NCBI RefSeq assembly: GCF_900496995.4
Contig: NC_044004.1
Span: 82,901,538 to 82,965,537, forward strand
Length of the DNA: 64,000 nucleotides
Source of the DNA: Aquila chrysaetos chrysaetos
Taxonomy: Eukaryota; Chordata; Aves; Accipitriformes; Accipitridae
Reading direction: 5' to 3'
Under the pieces are notes generated by a model. It was not told the DNA's origin. It saw only the letters and a list, made by a program, of their open reading frames with translations, and ran no database searches. The position numbers and the translations under genes are program-made. Positions 52,043 to 63,622 of this stretch are shown piece by piece. How positions within the stretch are numbered: position 1 is the first letter of the stretch; each line of letters begins with the position of its first letter.

Positions 52043-53375
52043 GTAGGGAGGCTCAACTTAGCTCGGCTCTGATGACTGCTAAATTGGGCTGACATTAAAA
52101 ATAAGAGCAGCTTGCTTGCTGAATCCAAATATGGCTGCTGGTACAGCAGGAGGTTCCCTGCCAGCACAGGATGGTCAGATTGCTTCAGAGAGCTATGTCA
52201 TAGTTTGGAATTCTGGCACAGAATGATGGGAATACAATCCTTATGGCAGGCAGTCACTACCCTGAGCGAAAATACTTAAACCACCTGACTGTGGAGACCA
52301 AAGAAGCAGATCTAGTAAATCACAGAATAGAAACTTGAGCACTTTTTCCTGAGTGTTACTTAAGAACACTAGTGGATCCCATTAACCATCTATGGTCAAA
52401 TTACAGAATAACTTGGTTTGTGTTTCTGTAGTTCTGCTACAATGTTATTTTAAAAGTTCATGTTCTAACTCCACTGTTTTCACAACTAATGTTTAGGAAG
52501 CCAATTGAGATAATACTTTAAAAAATATATATATAGGGGCTGGACCCAAGGCAACCACCAAAAGTCAGGGAGATCCTCTGTTACATCTGCACTGCAGCCA
52601 GCCAGATGATATTGTTCACTTGCTTTTGTCTCTATGCACCCCTGTACTTTTATAAAATACACATTGGTAACATTTATTTTTTCACAACTCGGCTATACTA
52701 TTAAACTCATTAAGTTTTGTAAGAATTAAACAGATACTGTGATTTTACATGGAAGGTCTGCTTTAGTTTTCTATAGTACTATCAGGGTGAATGAGCTTTA
52801 GGGAGGGCTTATCGGAGTGAATGACCACAGAGGAATTAGGGCCAAGCTGTTGATAAAGAGTCTGAGCATACAGCTGGCTGGCTTGTAGTGGTATGGGTGA
52901 CATAAGAGGAGTTGAAGAGAGATATAAGAAACAGAGCTGAGAAGCAGAGTTGCGGGGAAATGCTTGACAAATTAGATCAGTTCAGACCTGAGTCTGGTTA
53001 TAAGTGTGGCTGGAGAGAAGAATGATCAGGGCAAAATCCTGTCTCTCACCAAGACCCTTAACTTCCACAATATGCAGTTGGTTCTAGCAGCAGGAACTCA
53101 GAAATGTGGATTTACATCACTTTCTTGAACTATTGCTTTGGCGCGCAACCGAAGAACACATTTGTTTCTGGTGAAACTGAAGCTTTTGCTGACATGCAAG
53201 ACAATGAACTACTAGTTGTGCATTTGGTAGTAGTGGATGTTATTTGCTTTATGTCTTAGCTCTCTGCATATCTAATACTTCTTTAAAGAGAGTAGGCAAC
53301 CAATCAGTAATCTTAGTCTAGAAGAATGATAATTTTTTTGTCACTATAATTTCAATCTTTACTTACTCTCACCAG

Positions 53376-53528
53376 AGGGATTTGAAGATTTGAAGAGGGA
53401 TTACCAGGGTAAAATTGAGGAGATGAAAAATACTGCAGACCAACTGAAAATGCAGTTGAAATCTGCCCAAGCTGAACTGGAACAGACCAGGACTGCTCTA
53501 AGGACTATGGAGGGATCTGATGGCAATG
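53376..53528 (+). CDS. CCDC158: CCDC158 exon 13
   Basis: Acceptor CTCTCACCAG, donor AATG/GTAATT, phase 1 at both ends. It encodes EGFEDLKRDYQGKIEEMK, then LKMQLKSAQAELEQTR and TMEGSDGN, all close to human (KMQLKSAQSELEQTR, SMEGSDGH). Confidence 0.95.
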
Positions 53529-53984
53529 GTAATTATGGATTGAACTTCCCCAAAATCACACATGTTTGTCTTTTTAACAAGAGGGTTCTTGTAAGTATTG
53601 ATCCCTCAATAGCTGCTAGAGTAATATTCCAGATATTTTGTGAAATAAATAAACAGTATTGCAGATGACAGCATGTTTTTGTTTTATCATTTACTACATA
53701 CTGTAAAACTTAAACCATGAGTTGAGTTTTCTTAGGTGATCTTTATGCATATTTCCAGGGAATGCTGTCATCTTGTCTTGTGTGTGTGATGGGTCTGGTG
53801 CCACTACCTTGGACAAAACTCCAGCTGATTCTAGTGGGTGTTTTGCACACATAAGTGACTGCGGGATCCTGGTTCAACTTACTTATTCTAACATATTGCT
53901 GATAACTGACTTCCAGAGTCTTTGGTCAGAACTCAGAATGCATAATCAATGTTATTCATTGAGAATTAATCTTGTCTTTTACAG

Positions 53985-54097
53985 CTATGAAAGTTGCAGT
54001 GGGAATGCAGAAGCAGATCACAGCCAAGAGGGGACAGATAGATGCATTACAGAGCAAGATTAAATTCTTGGAAGAGGCAATGACAAATGCAGCTAAG
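53985..54097 (+). CDS. CCDC158: CCDC158 exon 14
   Basis: Acceptor GTCTTTTACAG, phase 1 in, phase 0 out. It encodes AMKVAVGMQKQITAKRGQ and IDALQSKIKFLEEAMTNAAK, the most conserved stretch of the protein. The donor AAG/GTCACA is weak, but the junction to exon 15 (NAAK then EKHYL, human NANKEKHFL) fixes it exactly. Confidence 0.96.
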
Positions 54098-54912
54098 GTC
54101 ACAAGAGCTCCCTGTAAAAGTACTTAACTGTATTTAGAGAAATTTTTCTTTGGAGAAATGCACGGCCAACAGCGCAATTGGCCCACAAAGGGCCAAAGAG
54201 AATTTTATTTGATGTAATGGGCACTTTCCCTGTCGTCCGGCTAGCATGTATCAGGGAATATCTCCACCACAGAAATTAGCATTCTGTGTAGACAGGTTTT
54301 AATTCATATTGGTTCTCTGTGAAAGAACAGTACTAGTTTCAATGAGAATCAGGCTCTCATAATAATAAATACCATAAATACCATAAAAATAATACCAGTT
54401 ATTTTTAAAAATGTCAACTAATGCATTCTGTATCTTTCTGAATTTGGCCCACAGTGCTTCCCCTCTTTCTTTTCTGAGGCAGTTCTTTGCAGTTCTGGTT
54501 GTAAACTCTCTATGTCAGGGTCTGTCTAGCATATTGAGGTCTTTCTAGCATTTTCTGTGACAAATCATTCAGTTACCAATAGCTGGAGTTTACTGAATGA
54601 TCATTTATATCTGTTCACTATAACCTGTCCTTCTTTACTGGCTTTGGATCCTGAAGCTGAAAATTGCAGTTTCAAAATGGATCTAAAATCTGGGATACTA
54701 TTTTGTCAGTACCAGTCCAATTGTACTTTTCTTTATAAGACCTGTGTTCTTGTTGCAAAACCTCACCTCTGTGCAAGATGCAATGGCTAAGCTTCCGAAA
54801 GGGTTAATTCAGATCTTTCAAAGAAAAAAAAAATTTGCAGAAAACAAGTATGTTTAATGTAGGTAGTTATAAATTTTTGACTCGTACTTTGTTGACCTCA
54901 TCTTAAATTCAG

Positions 54913-55071
54913 GAAAAACATTACCTCAGAGAAGAAAATAGTAAACTAAGTCAAGAATTGAGCTATATTACAGCAGAAAATACCAAGATTGCTGGGGAAC
55001 TGGAGATCCTGAGATCACAAAGCAAACATCTGAAAGAAAAAATACCTAAGATGGAGACAGCCCTTGATAAG
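54913..55071 (+). CDS. CCDC158: CCDC158 exon 15
   Basis: Acceptor TTAAATTCAG, donor AAG/GTAATT, 53 codons, phase 0 at both ends. It encodes EKHYLREENSKLSQELSYI and KIAGELEILRSQSKHLKEK, ending METALDK. It matches human EKHFLKEEKSKLSQELS and AGELEVLRSQERRLKEK, ending MEVALDK. Confidence 0.95.
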
Positions 55072-55780
55072 GTAATTTAAGGTAGCTTTCAGTTCAGTGA
55101 GACTACTGGGTGCTTTCCTCAACAGACAGTTGGGAAGAGAAAATGTCTGACCTCTTACCTAGGTTGTATTTAATATGTCCTATTCACATGTACTGTAAGA
55201 TACTAACCTGAAGAGATATCTACAGTTAAGACTGTCTTCTGTTTTTTTAATTGGAAAAGGCTTCTATTTTCATTAAGAGAATTCTTGATTTACTCCTTAC
55301 TAGCTCAGGGAAGTATGAACTGCAGGGAATTTAAAGCAGATTGACCTTCCAGGCAGTAGATTGACTTTCCAGACCTTCCGCTGGCTCTTGGCACAGCTCC
55401 TTTCTCTGGTGAGAGAGACTACTGTTCCATATAACAGGGGCTCCACTGGAACTGAGCATTGACACATGCTGACTCAAGACAGTTGTCCATGTTCAGCCCT
55501 TTCTGGGGCCTTAGTCAGCCAGCTGTGGCTGGGTGAGGGACATTTTTAAGGGTGCTGTGTTGTTTCATTTGCCTTTTTTAGTTGAGGTTTCTGTTGCTGA
55601 CATATCTGACTCTTAAGGCCAGGTTCTAGATTTTGGTTTGACTAGCACATAAATCCCAGGTGCCCTACAGGTAAGCTGCTGCTCTTCCAGAAGGAAGAGC
55701 CCTTTTCAGCTGCGCAGAATTCTAGCTTTTCAGATGTAAATTTAATGTAAGGTGTCACTCTGAAATAGCTTTATCACTCC

Positions 55781-55797
55781 AAAAAAAAAAAAAAAAA
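55781..55797. repeat. A17 homopolymer
   Basis: A run of 17 A in CCDC158 intron 15, with no recognisable retroposon attached. Confidence 0.9.
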
Positions 55798-56750
55798 GTA
55801 ACTGCAATACCTCCTCCCAAATGTGGCATTTCTCACTTAAAATGCTTGACACTAGAAGCTTAACTTTCTGTGTAGTATCTATAATTGTGCACAGTACCAG
55901 CCAACTGACAAAGGAGCCGAGGCAGTAGGGGCAAGTGCTCACTGAAAACTGGCATATAAGGTACACTGAGTAACAATACTTAGAAATTAGTACAGGTTGT
56001 ACTGTGTCATCTGACGGGATGCTGGTATATACCATTGCAGAGCATCCATTGTATAAACATCATAAAGTGTAATTGGCCCTCCTGCTCGTCATTAATGATT
56101 CAAAGTTAAATGTTCAAAAAGCTGCTGCTTGTAATGATACATGCATAGTGCCTCAGGGGGCCTGCCCATGCCTCAGTGACAGTTGTAAAGAAGCACAGAA
56201 AGAGAGTCAGTTTCTAATAATGTAGCTATTTTTATTTTAAAACCGAAGAGGGAACTCTGCTAGAGTGATAAAAGCAGTCTGGTTCATGAAGATCGATCTC
56301 TCTCTTTTTGTGGTTTGGCTTCGATCTTCTCACACCTTTTCAGAGTAAACTTTTTAAAGAAGAAAGAGTATGTAACAACCAAGACAGGTCAACAAAGTTA
56401 TCGGCCATTCATTTTAAAACCTTGAGTATAGTTTTGCACTATTAGCACAGTTGAATTTTCTAATCCCAAAGGTGTTCAGTAGGTTCTAGGACTGTCCCTG
56501 ACAGGATTAGCTCCCTTCTGTGATATTACGATGTGCACATTGTGGCTACTAGGATCGTATAACCAGTCAGTTGCTTTTGTAAGTCTATCAAGAAAGGCAT
56601 CTGGTCATATTGCAGTATTTTTATACTAATAGCAGTAGATAAATACAGCATCTGTATGTGTACCTTGTTTATCAGAAGGAAAACGGGAAAGAGTGTAATC
56701 CACAGAAAGTTAGCAAAATTAATTTATGCCTCTTCTATCCTCTCTTACAG

Positions 56751-56843
56751 GCATCCATGCAATTTGCAGAATGTCAGTGCATAATCCAGTGTCAGGAGCA
56801 AGAAGCTATGCGCTTCAGACTGCAGCATACTCTAGATGTAAAA
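56751..56843 (+). CDS. CCDC158: CCDC158 exon 16
   Basis: Acceptor CCTCTCTTACAG, donor AAA/GTATGT, 31 codons, phase 0 at both ends. It encodes ASMQFAECQCIIQCQEQEAM and ends RLQHTLDVK, matching human ASLQFAECQDIIQRQEQE and LQHTLDVK. This is the end of the main continuous coiled coil. Confidence 0.96.
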
Positions 56844-57164
56844 GTATGTACGTTACTGAGAAGCATGGTATAAAGTTAGATGTATTTACTTTGTGTTCTA
56901 ACTTTAGGTTTAACCCTATTTATTGCAAAGTACTCTAAAAAGTTTGTGTTCTGAAACCTTTTTTTACATGGAATACCTCATTGCTGCACAAGTCATGTCC
57001 ATAATTTCAGTTACTTTGAAGTGCTATTTACAGTAAGGGCAACAAAAAATTAAACAGGAATATGGGCCCACATGCTTCAGCTGCTAAGCTTTGGTTTCAG
57101 TGACACTTAAGCATTTTCTTGTGGCCCTAGGCAAATAAAAGCTAGAAATGTTCATGGCATTATT

Positions 57165-57300
57165 ATGAAAAATTAATTGAGAGAGCGAGGTCTGTAGGGT
57201 TGCCTTTTACTAGTGTAACTGTTAGAGATAGAAAGCACTAACAAGCTTTTGGGCACCCACAGCCTTCTTCAGGCCTGAAATAAAACTAGCAACCTTAAAG
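57165..57300 (-). repeat. Probable ancient amniote interspersed repeat
   Basis: Read on the minus strand, CCTGAAGAAGGCTGTGGGTG is followed by CCCAAAAGCTTGTTAGTGC and, further on, CACTAGTAAAAGGCAACCCT. This resembles the CCTGAAGAAG...GAAAGCTTG...AATAAAAGGTATT pattern of an old repeat widespread in turtle, crocodile and bird genomes. It is recognised from memory of the pattern, without a family name. Confidence 0.4.
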
Positions 57301-58206
57301 CTACATAGCAGCTGCAAACAAGGGCTCTGAGTTTAATTTGATTACGCTAATTAGTTAGGCAGCACACAAAAGAAAAATAATTTTTAAAAAGCAAAGAGTT
57401 GTTAGCAAGGGGAAAGGAAATATGGTCATGAGGCATCTGGGACAGAGAAAGGAAGACACTTAATTGACATCTGTTGAGCTATACAGCATTAGTGAAAGAT
57501 AGGGTTGAGGGAAAATCATGCAGTAATGTAAAGCCAGTATCTCTGTTATAGAGCCCAGAATTTTTATTGCCCAATAAATTTAGTCTAATCTCTATCTTTA
57601 CTAATGAGTTTAATAGAGAATATTATTTACCTTTGCCTTATTTATAACCATAGACTATTAAGGCTGCAGTGAAACTACTGCTATAAATGAACAGTACACT
57701 TGGAACAGTAATTTTGGCATAAGAAATTATTGTTAATTTTAGTCACCCATCCCAGTTGCTAGTTTTGAGTGAGAAATGAAATACTATATTCAAAATACAA
57801 ATCTACTTAAGTGATACAAAAGTACTTCATATGAAGAGTGGTAAAGGTGGGGAATCTCATATTCCAGTGAAAGAAATTCTCACCCAAGTGGGGGAAAAAA
57901 GGTACAAGAACTGTGGGACACTTGAATTTTGTGGTGGCCCTGAGATGTCCTCCACTTGAATGATTCCAGAGCATATGTTAAAATTCTGAAAATAAATGAA
58001 ACTGCCACTCTTGGCACCCAGTTCAGTCACTAAAAGGTTTATGTCTGAGCACAGCTAATACTAGGAAGTGTTTTCAGAATTGAGTGCTACATATTATAAA
58101 AGATTTGACTAAAAGAGATGCCCTGTTAGAGAGGGCATGCTGTCTATACCCGTTTATTCTGCTTAGCTATTCTTGATTGTTCTGTTTGGCTAATGTTTTT
58201 CTGCAG

Positions 58207-58332
58207 GAGCTGCAGGGCCCGGGCTACTCATCAGCTTCTGCTTCAGGCAAGCTGCGGCACATAGTGCCTCTTTCCCACCTGCACTCTGCTGTCGTGTCAC
58301 CTTCCCTGAACTTGGCCAGCTGTCCCCCTCCT
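58207..58332 (+). CDS. CCDC158: CCDC158 exon 17
   Basis: Acceptor TGTTTTTCTGCAG, donor CCT/GTGAGT, 42 codons, phase 0 at both ends. It begins ELQGPGYSSASASGKLR (human ELQGPGYTSNSSLKPRL) and continues as a serine- and proline-rich linker where similarity falls off. Confidence 0.92.
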
Positions 58333-58667
58333 GTGAGTACCTGCCTCAAAATGGGAAACTGCATGGGAAACAGGGATGTTCCAAAGCGTAAAAATAACAT
58401 GGAATTTATGAATGGGAGAGCATCTGGTAGGAGTGTCCAAGAGTAAATTCTTAACACCAAAGGTAAAACCATTTTCTGTAGCTTCTTGTACGTTACGGCC
58501 TTTCAGAAGATCTTTTTTTTCCGTTTGCAAAATACATGTAAAAACCAACTGGACAGTGCAAAAAAATTCTATAGATTTTAATAGGAGTTTAACTTACCTC
58601 TATGACCAATAACATTTATAAACTATTAAAATGGAAGGTACTGATCTGTAAGCAGTTTGGTTTTCCC

Positions 58668-58683
58668 TTTTTTTTTTTTTTTT
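58668..58683. repeat. T16 homopolymer
   Basis: A run of 16 T in CCDC158 intron 17. Confidence 0.9.
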
Positions 58684-60360
58684 GCTAGTACTTTACTTGC
58701 TGTAAATCACTTACATTTGGCAGTGAAAATAGTCTTGTACATAGTTCCTGATAAATTTCATCATCTGATTGACCTGTAGTAGCTTTTAATAGTTACATTG
58801 TCCTCCAAGCTGGCTTTCACTGATTTTGACCAATTTTATCCTAAAAGACACATCATTGTCCTTCCTTTTGTTTTTGTACACCTACATTTAGATTACTTAA
58901 ATGAAATGCTAGTGTTGTTCTAATTTTTCGTTACAGAAAACTTCAGCTCCAATCTCATGCAAAAAAACCCACAACTGTTTGGTATTTTCTGTTTAGATTT
59001 TGTATAATTCTCCAAAAGGGACCTGATATATCTCTCGTAGAAATTGGTAGAGGTCTTTTCATTAATTTTTACCTCAAAATCTGTAGACTACAAGTTAGCA
59101 CAGATATGTTTCAGTAGTATTTTCTGTTTTACTTTCTGATGCGGTGACAAACATTTACATCAGGGAACAAAGGATGGTTAATTCTTTGAAATCCCTGCAG
59201 CATCAGGCACTCCCATTCTCTTTTCTTTGAATTAATCAGTTTATACTTCTGAGGGTAAGGAAGCAAAAAGGACCGATTTTTTTAATGTAGTACCATGGTG
59301 AGGACTTAACAGCTTGTAGGAGAACTTGATTCAAGGTCTACTTGAATCTTCTTGGTTCCTGTATGATTAGTTATTGTACAAAATGAAGCAGCTCCAACAC
59401 TTGAGACGGAGACCCTATCTGGTCGGTAGCCTGGTTTCTTAGCCAGAATGGGAAAGAAGGATTTGGTATGACTGAGTATCACATTGACCCAATATGAAGC
59501 TGAGGAATTTGTTCTCCATCTAAGCTCTGCTGAAACTAGTGTGTTCCCATTGGAAATGAAGTTTTTTTCAATGAAAACGTGTTAGCAAAATGTTTCTTGC
59601 GTAAGTCAGTGGGAGCAGTGCTTTGAACTTGTGAAGTGCTGAGTAGTCTGAAAAATCCAGTTCTTCACAGAAAGAAAGGATTCTTTGAACCAGGCTTTTG
59701 CCTCAAGTCCTGATCAGTAAAACGAGAATAATATTGCACTTCAGCTCAGAGGATGGCTGTGACAATAACGTGGTTTATATTTGCAGACAACTCAGATGTT
59801 ACAGAAATGAGTGCCCAGAAAACACCCTGATGTACTCGTATTTCTGTCTTCAGAGCTGTGTTTGTGTACTGTACAGTAATACCTGGGATCACAGGTTAAA
59901 AAGGAGAAAACAGAGTTGTCATATAAGCAAGGATTAATGGTTCTGAGTATTGAAAAAGATAATGGTTGTATTGGGTGGGGGGAAGCTTTCATAATTAAAG
60001 GCTTATTTTAATGTTTTTGACCCTGAAACAGTAGTCATAACCTTTTTACAACATTTATTCAAAACGCAGATGTTAGCCATGCTCTCCCTCGATCACCTTT
60101 AGTTGCTTTACGCATTTCTGTCAGATAACTTTCCAGATGAGAGTGCGGTCATATTCAGAGACTATTTTGACAGTCTTCAAGTTATCATCATCTAGCCTCC
60201 AACACTTCTTAACTAAAATCACAAAAAAATCTTCCCTGTTTCTAACTGGTAAGACAAGAGTAGAGGGAGGAAAAACACGTGACTTTGGATGAGTATAGGT
60301 AAGAATTGAAGAAGAGAGTGCCCTTTATAAATACTTTGTAACTGAATGATTTTATTTCAG

Positions 60361-60524
60361 ATGCTTTCCAAGCCAGGCATTTTGAAGGAAGAGCCATTGC
60401 AGGATCTAAAGAGGATTCTTCAGGAATTAACAAGGTCAGACAATGACATTCCCTCTGTGGATCTTTGCAACAATGACATCAATGGTGGGAGAAAATGGCC
60501 TTTAGCAACCATGAGGAATACAGT
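60361..60524 (+). CDS. CCDC158: CCDC158 exon 18
   Basis: Acceptor GATTTTATTTCAG, donor CAGT/GTAAGA (phase 2 out). It encodes LKEEPLQDLKRILQELT, aligned to human LKEDPTRDLKQLLQEL, followed by a divergent polar stretch. Ending two bases earlier at ACA/GTGTAA is also possible. The end chosen gives the frame that continues into exon 19 with human-like residues. Confidence 0.87.
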
Positions 60525-61612
60525 GTAAGAGTAATACAGTTATTTCTGTTGTGTGCTGTGTACTTCTGTAGCCTTCTAAAGCTAGGATCTGGCTAGTCAC
60601 GTGTTTCAGGAGCAGTATAGGATGCCTTTTTGCAAGAAAGTTGGGTGTACGAGTAAGCTCAAGATAATCTGAAAGCTTCCAAAGCTTCTGTTGTTTTCCA
60701 GGTTCCTTGGATGCTTTAGGTAGTATGGAAATAGAAGGTGACTACACCATTTGCCTTTACTGCTTGCTTCTTGGTGTTTCTGCTTTTATTTGAATTTAGA
60801 ACTCCTTTCTTCTTTTTCTGCCTTATATAAATAGCCCTTCTCTCATTGTCGAAGCAGGCAATTTTTTTTTTTACCAAACAAATGATAATGACAGTGGCAC
60901 ATGAAGTTGAAAAATCAATACAGCACAAATCCTGATGTTTCTAATGCAGAACATAAGGATACTTCATAAAGGAAAGTATAATTCATGGACTCTGATTAGG
61001 ATCAAATTTATTTAAACTGTGACGCTTCTCCCATAATACATACTGGTGGAAAAAAATAACATCAGTCCCCATATCCTATGTATTCTGGGTTTTTCTGCTT
61101 TTCCCAGGTCTTTTTATTGAAGAATGATCTGCCTGTTATCAACATGCAAATTTTTTGACTGCTTAAATATAGAAGCTTCTATTTCACAAACGGAAAAAGG
61201 GTTCATGCACAGAAGTTGGTGTGTCTGTCTGATTTTTTTAAGCAGTGAATGTACTGCCTCTTCGTACCTTGACTTTGCCTATCATAGATAGAGTCCTTTG
61301 GAGGCATGACAGTCAACAGTGTGCTTTGCCAGCCTGTACTATATGATTATTGCCTATGTTCTCTGGTTACAGTGGCAGTGGGAAAAATTGTTCTTTTCTA
61401 CATATGGGTGCGAGCTTTTATGGTTCAGACCGTGTGGATTTTAAGAGAAATTTTCTCCCTTGCAACAGTGTTCTCTTGCAGAGCTGAAATGAGGATGGGG
61501 GAATCCTACACCTAATCAATCCTCAATATACAAAACTGTCAAAGTACGTGACTATCTCAGTGCTGTTGGTAGTGCTAGTTCTGATGTTGTCTCTCTACAT
61601 CCTTCTGCACAG

Positions 61613-61672
61613 AGGCGGTGCAAGTAGAGGATGCGCTGCTGTCTTCAGCCTACGATCAGATCCTTGCAAGAG
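61613..61672 (+). CDS. CCDC158: CCDC158 exon 19
   Basis: Acceptor CTTCTGCACAG, donor AGAG/GTGAGA, 60 bp, phase 2 at both ends. In the chosen frame it ends FSLRSDPCKR, paralleling human SSLRSDMCHR. A second frame across the exon is also open, but it lacks similarity and does not fit exon 20. Confidence 0.8.
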
Positions 61673-63161
61673 GTGAGAAATCACTTTTTGAAAAGGTCAC
61701 GGACAACAGAGATATAGATGTTGATCAAGTGAATACAATAGGATAATATAGACAATATTGTGAGAAATAAAAAGAGAGTTGTTGTACAAAATGTATTTAA
61801 AAATTGGGAAGAAAATAATGGTTTATGTTCTAGTAAAGACTAGAAGTTCCTTGTAGATCAGAATTCTGAGATAGCTCAATGAAGTAGTGATGTAGAAGAT
61901 TCATTAACCAGGTTTGTGTCCTTAATCTCCAAAGCTTGTGTTTCTATGTACCACAGAATTGGTGTTAAACAAGTGAGAAAGATTACCAAAAGGCGTTCAT
62001 CACCTTGGCATTTTCTGTAAAGAAAAATGTGGTAATGGCATCCACAGGACATTGCTGAAGTCCGTAGAAGTTAATGAATTTCCTTTTAAATAGATACTTT
62101 ATTAATTAAATAGAGGACCTTTACCAAAAGATACACAAGTGGTATATGGAAAGCTGGAATAAGGTGCTGCTAGGTAGATTTTGTTGATTGTCTCCTGTGA
62201 AAACTGAGATGAAGCTTTATTATTATTAATTTTTCTTTTGTTCCCAGTACCTTAGTTAAAAGTTGTGCTATATCCAGAGTTACCGTATCAAAATATAAGA
62301 TGCCAAATGGCAAGCACCATTTGCTATAAAATCTTACTTGATTTTTTTTTTTTGTCTGTTCTAAAGCTGAGGTTGTCACAGAAAGCCTGACATAGAGCAA
62401 GAAGGTTTTGTATGATAAAGGTAGCACTTTTTATGCTTCAAGCATGCTTAGTAGGGGGGGTTTGTGTAGATTCAGATGGAATAGCAGAGCTGCTGGTGGA
62501 AATGGAGCATTTCTACAAAAGGTCAGCATAAAATTCAGCAAGATTTTATTTTTCTGGAACACTTCCAAGTGTCTCTCGATGCTCATGCTTAAAATGAGTG
62601 TAGCTTTTTTTTGGAAATTAATCAATGATCCATTTCCATTCTCTCATCAAATACCACTGTACTTGAAGAATTTACAGTGCCTGAGAAAAGACATAGATCC
62701 AAACCTGGAAAAGGCAAGAACTTACGTTACAGTAGTCATCTGATCCTATTAGGTGAAGTATGGGCTAAAAAGCACCTCATAACCGGAAGGTGGTCTGAAG
62801 TTAAATAGAAGCACTGTTGTGTGAGTAACCAGAAGGAAGATTGCAATGGCATTAGTTGTCTAAAGCAGAAGTTTATTGTCTTTTTTCCATCCTTATAAAT
62901 ACCCAGTATTCATAATGAATCTAGTCCTTTATTTCCCAAAGATACCCATTGCTTCAGTAGTCTAAATTCACTCCAGCTCTAAGAGACTTCTTTTACTGAA
63001 CTCATATAACAATTTTACGATGCCTTTGCTTCACTATTAGAATGTGGCTGCCATTGCACTCTGCTTGAAAAACAAGCTTAGCTTCTAAAAATGTGAAGCG
63101 TCCCAATCCTACTGGCACAGCTTTTGCTGTGATTTTGACGGCGATTTGTTTTTCCATGCAG

Positions 63162-63221
63162 GGAGACTGCAGCTAGAGACTCTGCTACTGAAAGCATTAT
63201 GGAAAAGGATACTTTTGGACG
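63162..63221 (+). CDS. CCDC158: CCDC158 exon 20
   Basis: Acceptor TTTTTCCATGCAG, donor GGACG/GTGAGA, 60 bp, phase 2 at both ends. It encodes ETAARDSATESIMEKDTFGR, loosely matching human LRDSTEGSKSSETLSRE. Placement rests mainly on order, phase and the RDS-TE pattern. Confidence 0.78.
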
Positions 63222-63566
63222 GTGAGAAGTGCTTTCACTTAGCTGAGTAACCTGCTTATTGAAGTACTCATTTGAGATTCAGTTTCTAAGGCTTTTAATA
63301 CAGCATCAGTCCTGAGCTTCTTAGTATTGTTTTATTCATAATGCTGAAAGCTTCCTGGGAATTAAAAAACAAAGCTGTGATGTTACTTTCATCCCTCTAA
63401 GAGTGAGCTCTGGAACTTATTTACATTGTTTGCTTTTAATTTACGTGTATAAGATCTGGAGATTACATATGAGAGCTTCACATTCTCACTGTGGAGGCTA
63501 GCTAGCATTACCAAAACTTAGCATAATACTTGCAGAATGCAAGTTTTGCCATCGTTTTGCTTGCAG

Positions 63567-63622
63567 GGATCCTTCATGCTTACACACTGCAGATCGTCAG
63601 CCCCAAGGCGTTACATCCCTTG
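63567..63622 (+). CDS. CCDC158: CCDC158 exon 21 (last seen)
   Basis: Acceptor TTTGCTTGCAG, donor CTTG/GTAAGT, 56 bp, phase 2 in, phase 1 out. It encodes DPSCLHTADRQPQGVTSL, aligned to human DPSGCFTFTSA. The reading frame continues outside the window. About 75 to 100 C-terminal residues, including the human terminal coiled coil, are missing here. Confidence 0.75.
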
